NCBI RefSeq assembly: GCF_014218355.1
Contig: NZ_AP023368.1
Coordinates: forward strand, 5,557,911 to 5,621,910
DNA: 64,000 nucleotides
Source of the DNA: Anaerocolumna chitinilytica
Lineage (GTDB): Bacteria > Bacillota > Clostridia > Lachnospirales > Lachnospiraceae
Direction of reading: 5' to 3'
Of the stretch, positions 24,755 to 33,221 are shown in pieces. The stretch's first letter is position 1. Each line of letters begins with the position of its first letter. The notes below the pieces were generated by a model. It saw nothing but the letters and a program-made list of their open reading frames with translations. It was not told the DNA's origin and searched no databases. The translations under genes were made by a program, and so were the position numbers.

Positions 24755-25450
24755 TTAATTAAAAATCCAATAAATGCTGTTCTCAGATATATTAAATCCA
24801 AGCTTCTTTTGCAATGCCATCGACTTTGTATTATTTACTTCAACCTGCGCATAAGGTATAGCGCTCATATCAAGTATTTTGTTCACCATATAACTTTCAA
24901 GAACTGTGCCATAACCCAGATGCCGGTATTCAGGAAATACCTCTAACAACCCTATGCTGCCTTCCAAATGAGTTCCAATAAAGCCTACAAGAACTTCATC
25001 TTTATATCCCCCATATATACTGCCGTCTTTTAAAAGAGCTCTAATTTCTGAATCTGACAGCAAATCATAATGTTTCAAGACTGAATCTGCATGGTTGATA
25101 TCTAACTGTCTTACTTCTATACTTTTATCTATAACCAGTTTATCTTTGCTCAGATAAGCTGCTTGAAAGCATTCAAGTTTATTGTTTAATCCGAATTTAT
25201 TTGATATATAGTCTGCCATGAATTGCTGATGCGCTACAATAAGACTGCATTCAGATATCTTACTAAGTACTTCATGCCCTTTTTCAAAGGAAGCTGCAGA
25301 TATCATTAGGGCATTGCTTTTTAGTTCTTTCATTAACACACAATCTGAATCTGCATATAAGATATCGGCGGTGTTCCTATTGATAGGTTCAATCATCCCG
25401 ATATGCAGCAGTTGGTCCTTCATCAAGTATTTTATTGCTTTCTCTTTCAT
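24755..25450 (-). CDS. GNAT family N-acetyltransferase
   Basis: A 231-residue protein. The C-terminal half is a GNAT domain: GFIGTHLEGSIGLLEVFPEYRHLGYG gives strands 4-5 and the acetyl-CoA loop (RHLGYG), and VEVNNTKSMALQKKLGF is the usual final motif. The N-terminal 110 residues look like a diverged second GNAT-like or substrate domain. Substrate unknown. AAAGGAAG precedes the ATG. It is a single gene. Confidence 0.82.
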   Translation of the reverse strand: MKEKAIKYLMKDQLLHIGMIEPINRNTADILYADSDCVLMKELKSNALMISAASFEKGHEVLSKISECSLIVAHQQFMADYISNKFGLNNKLECFQAAYLSKDKLVIDKSIEVRQLDINHADSVLKHYDLLSDSEIRALLKDGSIYGGYKDEVLVGFIGTHLEGSIGLLEVFPEYRHLGYGTVLESYMVNKILDMSAIPYAQVEVNNTKSMALQKKLGFNISENSIYWIFN

Positions 25451-25512
25451 CTGTTTTCTTCCTTTTGCCTTTGTAGTTAAAACTATAAATCATCTTCCGC
25501 TAACCCTCATTA

Positions 25513-25881
25513 TCAGAACCAGATAATTCTTATAATAGAATATATCACAATTACCCATATGGCTACAATCGGTAAAGCCAAATACCATTTCTTTGGTTTG
25601 CCATCTGCCCATAGTCCTTCAGCCATTAAACGACATTCAGCAAATTTGTCTGCGGGAATCAACCGTACCGTCAGTGTGATAAGAAGCGGCAATATAATTA
25701 CATCATCCAAATAACCTAGCACAGGTACAAAATCTGGTATAAGGTCTATTGGGGATAATGCATAGGCAATGGTAACACCGGCAAGAATTTTTGCAATTAC
25801 AGGCGTCTCTTTTTCCCTCAACGCTATAAAAATAGCGGGGATATCTATTTTCAACTGTTTTGACCTTTCTTTCAGATTCAT
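25513..25881 (-). CDS. YkvA family membrane protein (DUF1232)
   Basis: A 122-residue protein with the DUF1232 core YALSPIDLIPDFVPVLGYLDDVIILPLLI, a hydrophobic hairpin, and a final membrane helix. The role of the family is unknown. One copy of the shared upstream motif lies about 113 bp before its start. Confidence 0.85.
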   Translation of the reverse strand: MNLKERSKQLKIDIPAIFIALREKETPVIAKILAGVTIAYALSPIDLIPDFVPVLGYLDDVIILPLLITLTVRLIPADKFAECRLMAEGLWADGKPKKWYLALPIVAIWVIVIYSIIRIIWF

Positions 25882-25994
25882 TCTTTGTCATTCTCCCAAA
25901 ATTGGTTTTCCTGATTTGGATTTTATACAATGAAACAAATGCAAGGCAAGCTACACCTTTTGCTATCTTTACTATGCTTAAATATTTATTATTT

Positions 25995-26026
25995 TAAATC
26001 ATATGCTATAATTTTACTATACTTTA
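25995..26026 (-). promoter_or_regulatory. Shared upstream motif, copy A
   Basis: On the minus strand this 32-bp stretch begins TAAAGTATAGTAAAATTAT and ends GATTTA. Near-identical stretches lie upstream of the subtilase and metallo-hydrolase genes. It lies 113 bp before the DUF1232 gene. Meaning unknown; see findings. Confidence 0.5.
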
Positions 26027-26155
26027 ATCTAAATCCTGTTTGATTTATTGATAGAATAAGCAATGTCCATGAATTCTGTAGTACAGACAGTCAGGTGTGT
26101 AAATCTCATGCTCGAGTTTTTCAATATCATTGACTCCTTTTTAGGTATAATAATA
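26027..26155. other. Intergenic stretch between DUF1232 and subtilase genes
   Basis: No ORF or RNA was recognised between copy A of the shared motif and the terminator at 26156-26194. Confidence 0.4.
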
Positions 26156-26194
26156 GAGTCAGTACCTGAAATTCGCTCATTCAGATACTGACTC
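26156..26194 (-). terminator. Terminator after the subtilase gene
   Basis: GAGTCAGTACCTGAA and TTCAGATACTGACTC pair along 14 of 15 positions. The following minus-strand bases are moderately T-rich. Confidence 0.65.
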
Positions 26195-26262
26195 TTTCCT
26201 ATAATTAATATCCCTTGTTACTCTTTATCTTACTTTATATAAAACTTTTTATAACATATTTC

Positions 26263-27513
26263 CTATTCCTTAGCTTTCTTAATTGCATCAATAAAAGCGG
26301 TTGGATTTATTATACTACTTATTCCGTCCTTTGCTTTCGTACTGGTCTCAAAAAGGGTCTTAACTATCTGCTCATTGTCTAGGGACGGGTCAACCTGCCA
26401 TCCCAAAGCCAATACTCCTGCTGCATAAGGTATTCCCCAGCTTAACCCGCCTTGACCAGTATACTGGTAGGAAGGTGAGCCTTCCACGTATTCTTCGGCA
26501 ACTGTTCTATAGGACGTCGGTACCCCTATTTTCGAAGAGGGGATTATAAATTTAGATGTAGGGAATCCCCCTGTACACATCGCAGCATCATCGGGATTCT
26601 CTGGATCATAGTATGCCGGAGCAATAATACCAGTTGTTTTATCGTCTCGGCAATCTAATACCAGAATTCCTTCCTTCTGGGCTGCAAGAACTGCTTTATC
26701 CCACATTTTCTGATTTTTTATAAAAGGAGAACCAACTCCTGAAGGTGCTGCCGACACTGACACAACACGAATTTTTTCATCCTTCGGTAATTTTTTATTC
26801 ACTTTAATAATCCAATTGAGTCCTTTTGCAAAGAAAGAGCTATCTCTGGTCCAGGACGGTGCAGCAGCGAAATAAACCTTTGAATCCGGTGCCACTCCCA
26901 CTGTGCTGCCAACCAAAATACTTGTAACCGCAGGTGCGTGCATGGAACCACTCTTGGGATCCTGCTCACAACCGGTATCATAATATTTCGCTATTTTTCC
27001 ATCGAACTCCGGATGATGAAGTAAAAGATTCTGGTCAATAATTGCAACATTAATACCTTTACCTGTAATACCTTCTTCGTGAAGCTTTCTGATACCAAGA
27101 CCGGGATTTTTACCATTATCCATTATTTCTTTTTGCCGGCTTTCGTTGCCCTTTAGAACAGTACCTTCGTTAAAAGTATATGTAATCATATCATCCAAAC
27201 TATATTCATTTTCCTCTAATATTTTCTTTTCTCCATCAAAGGCTCTTATATCATCAAATGGCTTAATAGAAACTTTTGTCTCGTTATCCTTCTTACTTGA
27301 TAATGGTGTAGCTGGCTGGGACTCAGCTGGTTTACTTGTTTGTTCAGCTGGAGTTGCCGTAACCTGTGTCTCAGTTGGGGCAATGCTTACCGTTGTTTGA
27401 ACTTTGCCGGAATTGATACTCTCGTTTGTTTTTTCAGACTTACTACAAGCCGTTTGAAATAATAGCAACAAGGCGATAACTAAAATACTCAATTTTTTCA
27501 TTTTCCACTTCAT
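26263..27513 (-). CDS. Subtilisin-like (S8) serine peptidase, lipoprotein
   Basis: A 416-residue secreted protein. A membrane segment ends in QTAC, with Cys23 probably lipid-modified, followed by a Ser/Thr/Pro/Gln-rich linker to about residue 75. The peptidase domain has Asp160 (VAIIDQN), His192 (MHAPAVTSIL) and Ser358 (GLSWGIPYAAG), in the order of family S8. The motifs are weak, and the oxyanion Asn position appears to be Asp290. A reduced or very specific activity is possible. GGAGGAGG before 27513 fixes the start. Single gene, with the shared motif 100 bp upstream. Confidence 0.83.
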   Translation of the reverse strand: MKWKMKKLSILVIALLLLFQTACSKSEKTNESINSGKVQTTVSIAPTETQVTATPAEQTSKPAESQPATPLSSKKDNETKVSIKPFDDIRAFDGEKKILEENEYSLDDMITYTFNEGTVLKGNESRQKEIMDNGKNPGLGIRKLHEEGITGKGINVAIIDQNLLLHHPEFDGKIAKYYDTGCEQDPKSGSMHAPAVTSILVGSTVGVAPDSKVYFAAAPSWTRDSSFFAKGLNWIIKVNKKLPKDEKIRVVSVSAAPSGVGSPFIKNQKMWDKAVLAAQKEGILVLDCRDDKTTGIIAPAYYDPENPDDAAMCTGGFPTSKFIIPSSKIGVPTSYRTVAEEYVEGSPSYQYTGQGGLSWGIPYAAGVLALGWQVDPSLDNEQIVKTLFETSTKAKDGISSIINPTAFIDAIKKAKE

Positions 27514-27613
27514 CTTTAATTCCTCCTCCATCAATAAGATTAAGATGACTAATATAAAACCATCTTTGCATTGTTTTACATCAATAGGCTTCATTTCCAA
27601 CTGTCTATAATTG

Positions 27614-27645
27614 TAAATCAAAATACATAAATTTACTATACTTTA
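27614..27645 (-). promoter_or_regulatory. Shared upstream motif, copy B
   Basis: Reads TAAAGTATAGTAAATTTATG and onward to GATTTA on the minus strand, 100 bp before the subtilase start. It closely matches copies A and C. Confidence 0.5.
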
Positions 27646-27834
27646 TGTGCTATTTATGGAATAAAATTATCATTGTTCTAACCTTCCAGGATGTTATATA
27701 AGGTCCATTAAGTGTTAATTCCCATTATACTTTCTACAAATTGAGTTAACAGCTTTAATCGTATTACTGTTCTTCAATAAAAACTCCCGGGAATTTCTTA
27801 AATTGTTTAATCAATCAAAGAACATAATAAGAAA
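27646..27834. other. Intergenic stretch upstream of the subtilase gene
   Basis: AT-rich DNA with no ORF, promoter or RNA that I could support. Confidence 0.4.
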
Positions 27835-27873
27835 GAGCCAATATCCAAAAGATATCAATTCGGATATTGGCTC
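27835..27873 (-). terminator. Terminator after the methyltransferase gene
   Basis: GAGCCAATATCC and GGATATTGGCTC form a perfect 12-bp stem with a 15-base loop, followed on the minus strand by TTTCTTATT. Confidence 0.75.
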
Positions 27874-27946
27874 TACTTATTAGTGTTTTTAAACATAGAC
27901 ACAGCATTTACAAATTTAAATCAAATGTTTAGTTACCTTTTTATAC

Positions 27947-28819
27947 TTATTTTGTTCCTCGAAGCACCATTACTAATGACATATTTGTATCCCATTGTTT
28001 TACACCTTTATCGTATAGGTGCAGACGCTTATCATATTTGGCATTTTTAATCTGCTTTAATTCATCGATTTCATCCAAGGTAATAATTTTTGGTGCAATA
28101 AGAGGTAAAAGGTCAATGTTATCAAGCTCAATTTGCCGATTAGTATTAATCATTGCGTATGCCATTTCTTTAGTATATTCAGGATTATCTGGAGTTAGGT
28201 TTATAGTTAAATAACTTGTAGAAACATTATTGAAACCATATTCCTGCATCGTTAATGGCAATTCCAACTCTGATAAGGGATAAGCGCATACATTATATTT
28301 TTTATCTACTTCTTTAAAATATTTCTCAGTACGTTTATATATTTCTTTTTCTAATTCAGTTTGTTCAATAATACATGGTGCTTGTATGTTAATCCCTCCC
28401 CTTGCTGATAAAACAAGGCATACTCCATTGGGTTTTAAAATACGATATTGTTCCCCAAAAAACTTTGATGGCTCTATATGTTCCTGCACTGTATTTGATA
28501 TTGTGGCATCAAAGGAACTGTCGCTAAAAGGCAAGCTTGTGGCATCAGCTTGGATAAACTTAATAGTTGCAGCTTGTTTAGATGCAAATGCAATAAATTC
28601 ACTATCCCTATCAGTACCTATGATTTCTGCATTAGGATACCAACGATGTATTGATTGTGTTAATGCTCCAGGTCCGCAACCAATTTCTAATATCCTATGT
28701 TTGTCATCAATCATGAATGTATCAATATAAGACTCTTTAAAAAAATCGGAAAACCGTAATGAACGACTAAGGTATAATGTACCAATTTTTTGAATATATG
28801 TCGACCAAACTGTATCCAT
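27947..28819 (-). CDS. Class I SAM-dependent methyltransferase
   Basis: A 290-residue methyltransferase. Motif I is ILEIGCGPGALTQSIHRWYP, followed by IIGTDRD and an ATSLPFSDSSFDATISNTVQEH region, typical of the UbiE/Methyltransf_11 group. The last 120 residues give no clue to the substrate. GGAGGT lies five bases before 28819, so this start is preferred over the in-frame one at 28855. It appears to stand alone in an AT-rich region. Confidence 0.82.
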   Translation of the reverse strand: MDTVWSTYIQKIGTLYLSRSLRFSDFFKESYIDTFMIDDKHRILEIGCGPGALTQSIHRWYPNAEIIGTDRDSEFIAFASKQAATIKFIQADATSLPFSDSSFDATISNTVQEHIEPSKFFGEQYRILKPNGVCLVLSARGGINIQAPCIIEQTELEKEIYKRTEKYFKEVDKKYNVCAYPLSELELPLTMQEYGFNNVSTSYLTINLTPDNPEYTKEMAYAMINTNRQIELDNIDLLPLIAPKIITLDEIDELKQIKNAKYDKRLHLYDKGVKQWDTNMSLVMVLRGTK

Positions 28820-28993
28820 CCTATACCTCCAATAATAAATATAATAAACAATCACAATATTATATAATATCGAACATTAAAACTTAATAACGTATATTGA
28901 AATTTGAAGGGCAAGCTTTGAATAGTATAGTATTAACCTTACTTAGGCCATGACTAATGACTAGTTGGCTTTTACCAAATTATTCGACACCTT

Positions 28994-29614
28994 TTACATT
29001 TTCAATTTCATTCTAACATCTATAAGTTGCTTTTCATAACTACTAAAATCAAGATACTTAATTTTTTTATTATCTATCTCTATTTCTTTTCCATACAATG
29101 AACTATCGATTTCATGCTTTGGATAGATTTTTGTAATAGTAAAAGCATATATTTCCTTGTTAATATCATAAATAAGTAAATAATTCTCTTCTGATAATTC
29201 CTCTTCTATAAGTATATGCGTCTGAATTACTGGCACTAATCCTTCATACCAGTTTAAGATTGCGACCATTGGTGGATTTTCGTTAACCTTAAATTGATTA
29301 TAATTCCTTGTCGGATAAGTAATTATTTCATGAATGGCTGAAATATCGGTGTAATAATTATTCATTCCAATTGTAAAGAGTAGAATCTGCTTCCCACCTT
29401 TAATAACAACAGGTTGCTTTACAATATTTTCATATTGGAATCCCATATCAGAATGCATATGTTTTATCATTTCATTAAATGCTAAATTGACATTTCTTGT
29501 ACCAATGAGTTCTTGTTTTATTATTTTTTCTTCACGTGAACAATGAACTTCAGAGTTCAACGCGAAGAGTTTTAAATTTTTCAACCAAAACTCAACTTTG
29601 TCTTTTGCTTCCAT
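28994..29614 (-). CDS. CheW-like domain protein (orphan)
   Basis: A 206-residue protein. Residues 70-185 follow the CheW pattern: a strand ILLFTIG, then YTDISAIHEII, a proline-containing loop with PPMVAILNWYEGLVPVIQTH (matching the v.G...RG.vvPVidl pattern), and LLIYDINKEIYAFTITKI. The first 60 residues are helical and unlike CheW. CheW proteins couple chemoreceptors to CheA, but no chemotaxis gene is nearby, so the partner is unknown. AAGGAG lies six bases before the ATG at 29614; the upstream GTG overlaps this ribosome site. Confidence 0.6.
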   Translation of the reverse strand: MEAKDKVEFWLKNLKLFALNSEVHCSREEKIIKQELIGTRNVNLAFNEMIKHMHSDMGFQYENIVKQPVVIKGGKQILLFTIGMNNYYTDISAIHEIITYPTRNYNQFKVNENPPMVAILNWYEGLVPVIQTHILIEEELSEENYLLIYDINKEIYAFTITKIYPKHEIDSSLYGKEIEIDNKKIKYLDFSSYEKQLIDVRMKLKM

Positions 29615-29889
29615 ACGATACTCCTTCACCCTTTATATTCTTTAGAAATATCTTTAATATTAATTAAATCATTTTTCTATTTCAAGCTCCTATTTCGTCT
29701 GACACCTGGTGACTCCTTGACAGGCCGAGTATACCAGAACAGCTGTTAAACCCTTTTATCAACTGAATGACCATATATATAATGCATAATATTTATATCG
29801 TCTTTACCCAGTGTAATACTTACAAAAATGCAAAGCTTGATATAATCAATATTTACTTACAATTACAATGACCTCATATCGTATACTTC

Positions 29890-30654
29890 TTAAATATGAA
29901 TATTAAATTTACCAAATTGGTACAATCCATTTCCTTGAACAAGTTTACCTGATTCGTATAATTCCGTAAAACCTTTATCAATATCATATATTAAGTCTGG
30001 ACTTATATGAAGCATATGATGTGCTGGTAATACCTTTTTTACTGCTAATTCTTTAACTTTTTTTACAGAGTTCATAAATTGATATGGATTGGTTGAGGGG
30101 TAAAATGCATCTAAAGTCCCTTCGTATATTAAATCACCGCTATATAAATAATTCCTTTCTATTTCATGAAAACATATGTGACCAGGAGAATGGCCAGGTG
30201 TATGTATCACTTTAATATTTCTATCCCCTAAACTTATAACATCATTTTCATGTAATAAAAACGAAATCTGACCTTGATAAATTTGATACTGTTCGCTATC
30301 AAACTCTTTTGGAAACTCACATGGTTCTTTCAGTAAATTCATTTTCACAACGCTTAATGGAATGGGAAAATTTGTGTTTATCCAGTCTTTTTCTGTTTCG
30401 TAAACACCGATATTATCAAAATATTTATGTCCTCCGATATGGTCCCAATGAACATGCGTTGTAACTACTTTTATCGGTAGATTTGTAAGATTATCAACTA
30501 CCTTTTTAATATTTCCAACACCAAGCCCTGTATCAATTAAAAGGCTGCTATATCTTCCATTAAGAAGATAACAATGTGTTTCTTCCCAGTGCTTATATTC
30601 ACTGATTGCATATGTAGCATCATCTATTTTTTCAACAGTAAACCAATCATCCAT
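29890..30654 (-). CDS. MBL fold metallo-hydrolase
   Basis: A 254-residue metallo-beta-lactamase-fold hydrolase. THVHWDHIGGH is the metal-binding HxHxDH motif, with HTPGHSPGH, SGDLIYEG and a final PAHH supplying the other ligands. The substrate is not evident; glyoxalase II-like or lactonase activity is possible. Copy C of the shared motif lies 83 bp before the start, and the ribosome site is weak. Confidence 0.83.
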   Translation of the reverse strand: MDDWFTVEKIDDATYAISEYKHWEETHCYLLNGRYSSLLIDTGLGVGNIKKVVDNLTNLPIKVVTTHVHWDHIGGHKYFDNIGVYETEKDWINTNFPIPLSVVKMNLLKEPCEFPKEFDSEQYQIYQGQISFLLHENDVISLGDRNIKVIHTPGHSPGHICFHEIERNYLYSGDLIYEGTLDAFYPSTNPYQFMNSVKKVKELAVKKVLPAHHMLHISPDLIYDIDKGFTELYESGKLVQGNGLYQFGKFNIHI

Positions 30655-30737
30655 TCTATCACACTTTCTACAGTTGATGTATTCTTAAATATATCTAGTT
30701 TGTATCATTAATTAATTTATCAATCTAAGACATATTT

Positions 30738-30769
30738 TAAATCAAAATACATAATTTCACTATACCCTG
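30738..30769 (-). promoter_or_regulatory. Shared upstream motif, copy C
   Basis: Shares GTATAGTGAAATTATG and the GATTTA end with copies A and B on the minus strand, 83 bp before the metallo-hydrolase gene. Confidence 0.5.
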
Positions 30770-30825
30770 ATGATAATTTTATGAAAAGCCAAAGAAGTAC
30801 CTGTCACATCCGACAATGAAATGAT

Positions 30826-30987
30826 GAATTAAGGAAATTAAATAAATCGTTTGGAATTGGGTTCATCCTACTTAATGCTGTTGATATTGATGAGGGTGAA
30901 ATTCTAGTTCCTGCTAAAAAAAGAGTTTATTTATTTGGATATATTATTTATCTCTTAAAAGTATCCAGAGAATTATTCTACAAATAA
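30826..30987 (+). pseudogene. Possible remnant of an HrgA/COG2958-like gene
   Basis: An open stretch without a plausible start encodes KSFGIGFILLNAVDIDEGE followed by ILVPAKKR, which resembles the C-terminal part of HrgA-type proteins (GIGLI.L, ILFPA.ER) often found near restriction systems. After the run of A residues the similarity is lost, as though by a frameshift. No intact partner exists here. The assignment is from memory of the family pattern. Confidence 0.3.
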
Positions 30988-31020
30988 GAAGAGAAAACCA
31001 AATATAAAATGTGTCATAAG

Positions 31021-31047
31021 CAAAATGCTAATGGCGCATTTTTGTTT
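31021..31047 (+). terminator. Weak terminator-like hairpin
   Basis: CAAAATGC and GCATTTTTG pair across a seven-base loop, followed by TTT. It lies between the gene remnant and the M23 peptidase gene. Confidence 0.4.
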
Positions 31048-31126
31048 CAGAAAAAAGTTGTAGGTTGAGATGCTGATCTACCTGATGATACTATTTAAAT
31101 AGAATATTAAGGAAGTGGTGATGTAA

Positions 31127-32194
31127 ATGGAAATTACGATTTTACCTAAAGATTATATAATAACAATGTCTGATTTTAATGTTGATATATATTTTTCTGA
31201 TTTTATGCTTAGAGCATTAAGGATTAAAAATACAACAGATGCTGCAATAGAAATACAAAAACTTTCTTTTACAGTAAAAAAATGCGGACAGGTTATAAAA
31301 GAGTATGTATATTCTTATGAGTCTTTAAAGTTCTGGATACCACAATGGAATAAAAACATTCATATTTCAGAAAATCAAATAGGAGCCTTAATAGGAGCTC
31401 AAAAATTATGGGATTACAATTGTTTAGCTGAAAGTGCAACATTACAACCAGGTGAAGAAATTGGATTAAGAAATGAGTACTTCCATATTGTATATAACGA
31501 ATTATTAGATGAACTTATAGTTCAGGTTAAATATACACAAGAGGGTATTGAGTACAAGAAAAATAAGAATATCACTCTTATAAAATATAAAAATAAAAAT
31601 AAATATACTTTTCCTGTTAAGGGAACATGGCAAGTAAACGGGAATTTTGATTGTCTCCTTGCTCATCGTCAAAGAAACGCTGATGAATTTGCCTTTGATT
31701 TAGCCAAACTAGATAACAATCATATGGTACCTATTAATAAGAATATGAAACAAGAAGACTATCCTTGCTATGGAGAAAAGGTATATGCTATTGCTGATGG
31801 AGTAGTAGTACAAGTTTATGAGGAAATGAAAGAAAAAACCATAGGGATAAGTAGAGAGGAAGAAGAAAAAATAGAATCTATCCATGGCTATTGGCCAGTA
31901 ATCACGGGTAATGTAGTAACTATAGAGCATGTTGGAGGAGAGTACTCCCAATATGATCATTTACAGTATCATAGTATAAATCTAAAAATTGGAGAGGTAG
32001 TAAAGCAAGGTCAAGTTATTGGTTTAGTAGGTAATACAGGTTTGTCAGGTTGTCCTCACCTCCATTTTGAATTAACAAGTGGTCCCAATGCAGAAGCTAG
32101 AAGTTTTCCTTGCTCCTTTACTAATATCTATAATTGTAATGGAAATCCAATTGAAATAATTACCGAAGAATATACTATTGTACATGCTGAATAA
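31127..32194 (+). CDS. M23 family metallopeptidase without signal peptide
   Basis: A 355-residue protein. Residues 1-165 form a beta-rich domain of unknown type; residues 180-345 form an M23/LytM domain with AHRQRNADEFAFDL (first His/Asp), the strand VVTIEHVGG, a long GEVVKQGQVIGLVGNTG loop and CPHLHFEL (the HxH motif). M23 enzymes cut peptidoglycan cross-bridges. There is no signal peptide or membrane anchor, which is unusual for an enzyme that acts outside. It is on the opposite strand to its neighbours and is AT-rich, suggesting acquisition. Confidence 0.8.
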   Translation: MEITILPKDYIITMSDFNVDIYFSDFMLRALRIKNTTDAAIEIQKLSFTVKKCGQVIKEYVYSYESLKFWIPQWNKNIHISENQIGALIGAQKLWDYNCLAESATLQPGEEIGLRNEYFHIVYNELLDELIVQVKYTQEGIEYKKNKNITLIKYKNKNKYTFPVKGTWQVNGNFDCLLAHRQRNADEFAFDLAKLDNNHMVPINKNMKQEDYPCYGEKVYAIADGVVVQVYEEMKEKTIGISREEEEKIESIHGYWPVITGNVVTIEHVGGEYSQYDHLQYHSINLKIGEVVKQGQVIGLVGNTGLSGCPHLHFELTSGPNAEARSFPCSFTNIYNCNGNPIEIITEEYTIVHAE

Positions 32195-32256
32195 ATTATA
32201 AAGTAGTCTGATTATTTTATTATTAGGATAATAATGCATCAAATTTTTTTGTATAA

Positions 32257-32304
32257 CAAAAAAGCCCTAACCCAGCAGCTCTCTCGTCTGCCAAACTAGG
32301 ACTT
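32257..32304 (-). terminator. Terminator after tRNA-Lys
   Basis: On the minus strand AAGTCCTA pairs with TAGGGCTT (one G-U pair), enclosing a second small stem (GGCAG/CTGC), followed by a T run. Confidence 0.7.
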
Positions 32305-32309
32305 CAAAG

Positions 32310-32382
32310 TGCGCCTCCAGGGGCTCGAACCCTGGACACCCTGATTAAGAGTCAGGTGCTCTACCAACTGAGCTAGAAGCGC
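32310..32382 (-). tRNA. tRNA-Lys (anticodon CTT)
   Basis: A complete cloverleaf reads on the minus strand from 32382: acceptor GCGCTTC pairing with GAGGCGC, D-arm AGCTCAGTTGGTAGAGC, anticodon stem CCTGA/TCAGG with loop CTCTTAA (anticodon CTT), and T-arm with GGTTCGAGCC. CCA is not encoded. A terminator follows. Confidence 0.96.
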
Positions 32383-32557
32383 TTATTTTGCTTGTTCGTG
32401 TTTCCCGAACGCAAAAATGATTATATAATATCTATAAACAAATTGCAAGCATTTTTTTAAACTTTTTTAATTTTTATTTTAATTGTTTACAAAAGCTTAT
32501 TTTTCAACAATTATTATCCAATTCAGACAAGCTTTCTTTATTAACCAGATAAAATTA

Positions 32558-32590
32558 GGGCAGTGCTTTCTCTAGTAAAAAGCACTGCCC
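32558..32590 (-). terminator. Terminator after thioredoxin
   Basis: GGGCAGTGCTTT and AAAGCACTGCCC form a perfect 12-bp stem with a nine-base loop, followed on the minus strand by TAATTTTATC. Confidence 0.8.
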
Positions 32591-32619
32591 GGTTAGTTAC
32601 AACTATGATCTCATAAAAC

Positions 32620-32937
32620 TTATTTTAATTTTTCAATCTTATCGGTTAACTGTGATTTTGGTACTGCGCCGATTACTGTATCAACTACCTGCCCATCTTT
32701 AATAAATAACAGGGTGGGAATAGACATAACTCTGTATTTACTGCTGATGCCGGGAGCTTCATCTACATTAAGTTTGCCCACTTTAATCGTTCCCTCATAA
32801 TCTGTCGCAAGTTCTTCAACAACCGGTGCCATCATCTTACAAGGACCGCACCAGTCCGCATAAAAGTCAACCATTACGGGAACCTGTGATTTTAAAACTT
32901 CTTCTTCAAAATTTTCATCTGTAAATTTGTGAGCCAT
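32620..32937 (-). CDS. trxA: Thioredoxin
   Basis: A 105-residue thioredoxin with the WCGPC active site (Cys30, Cys33), the buried Asp in VDFYADWC, and the cis-Pro segment SIPTLLF. It keeps cytosolic proteins reduced. GGAGG before the ATG at 32937 sets the start; the upstream codon at 32958 would include the ribosome site. It follows the small 50-residue gene in the trmB unit and ends at a strong terminator. Confidence 0.95.
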   Translation of the reverse strand: MAHKFTDENFEEEVLKSQVPVMVDFYADWCGPCKMMAPVVEELATDYEGTIKVGKLNVDEAPGISSKYRVMSIPTLLFIKDGQVVDTVIGAVPKSQLTDKIEKLK

Positions 32938-32980
32938 ATTTGTTCCTCCTTCGTTCATTTACACTGTATTTAACAGCAAT

Positions 32981-33133
32981 CTATGATTGTTTTTTATTGC
33001 TCTTCTTTTTTAATCCCTTGCCTAATATTCCATTTATCTCGTCAAAGGAATTTTTCATCTGAAGTGCACGTTTGTTGAGTTCCATATTGCCGCTAAATGA
33101 TTTAGCGAGCTGAGATTTTAATGTGTTTTTCAT
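32981..33133 (-). CDS. Small basic protein of 50 residues
   Basis: An ORF too short for usual lists, with AAGGAG seven bases before its ATG at 33133. The product is 50 residues, strongly basic at the C-terminus (KGLKKKSNKKQS), with a predicted helical core SFSGNMELNKRALQMKN. I do not recognise a family. It lies between trmB and trxA on the same strand, and its codon use looks normal. The near-ideal ribosome site and tidy spacing favour a real gene. Confidence 0.6.
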   Translation of the reverse strand: MKNTLKSQLAKSFSGNMELNKRALQMKNSFDEINGILGKGLKKKSNKKQS

Positions 33134-33221
33134 TATAATCTCCTTATTTAAAGCTTTATATCTATTATATGCAGATTTTTTTAAATTGTACAGGGGGTAA
33201 CATAAGTATCATGTAAAACTA

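Noticed and set aside
29531..29540. A third parS-like site (TTCACGTGAA)
   Set aside because: Only the inner 10 bp match; the outer bases needed for ParB binding differ on both sides, and it lies within the CheW-like gene 22 kb away.
27835..32194. Defence or mobile island
   Set aside because: The genes are AT-rich and mixed, but no integrase, transposase, restriction enzyme or repeat boundary is present; only a doubtful HrgA-like remnant.
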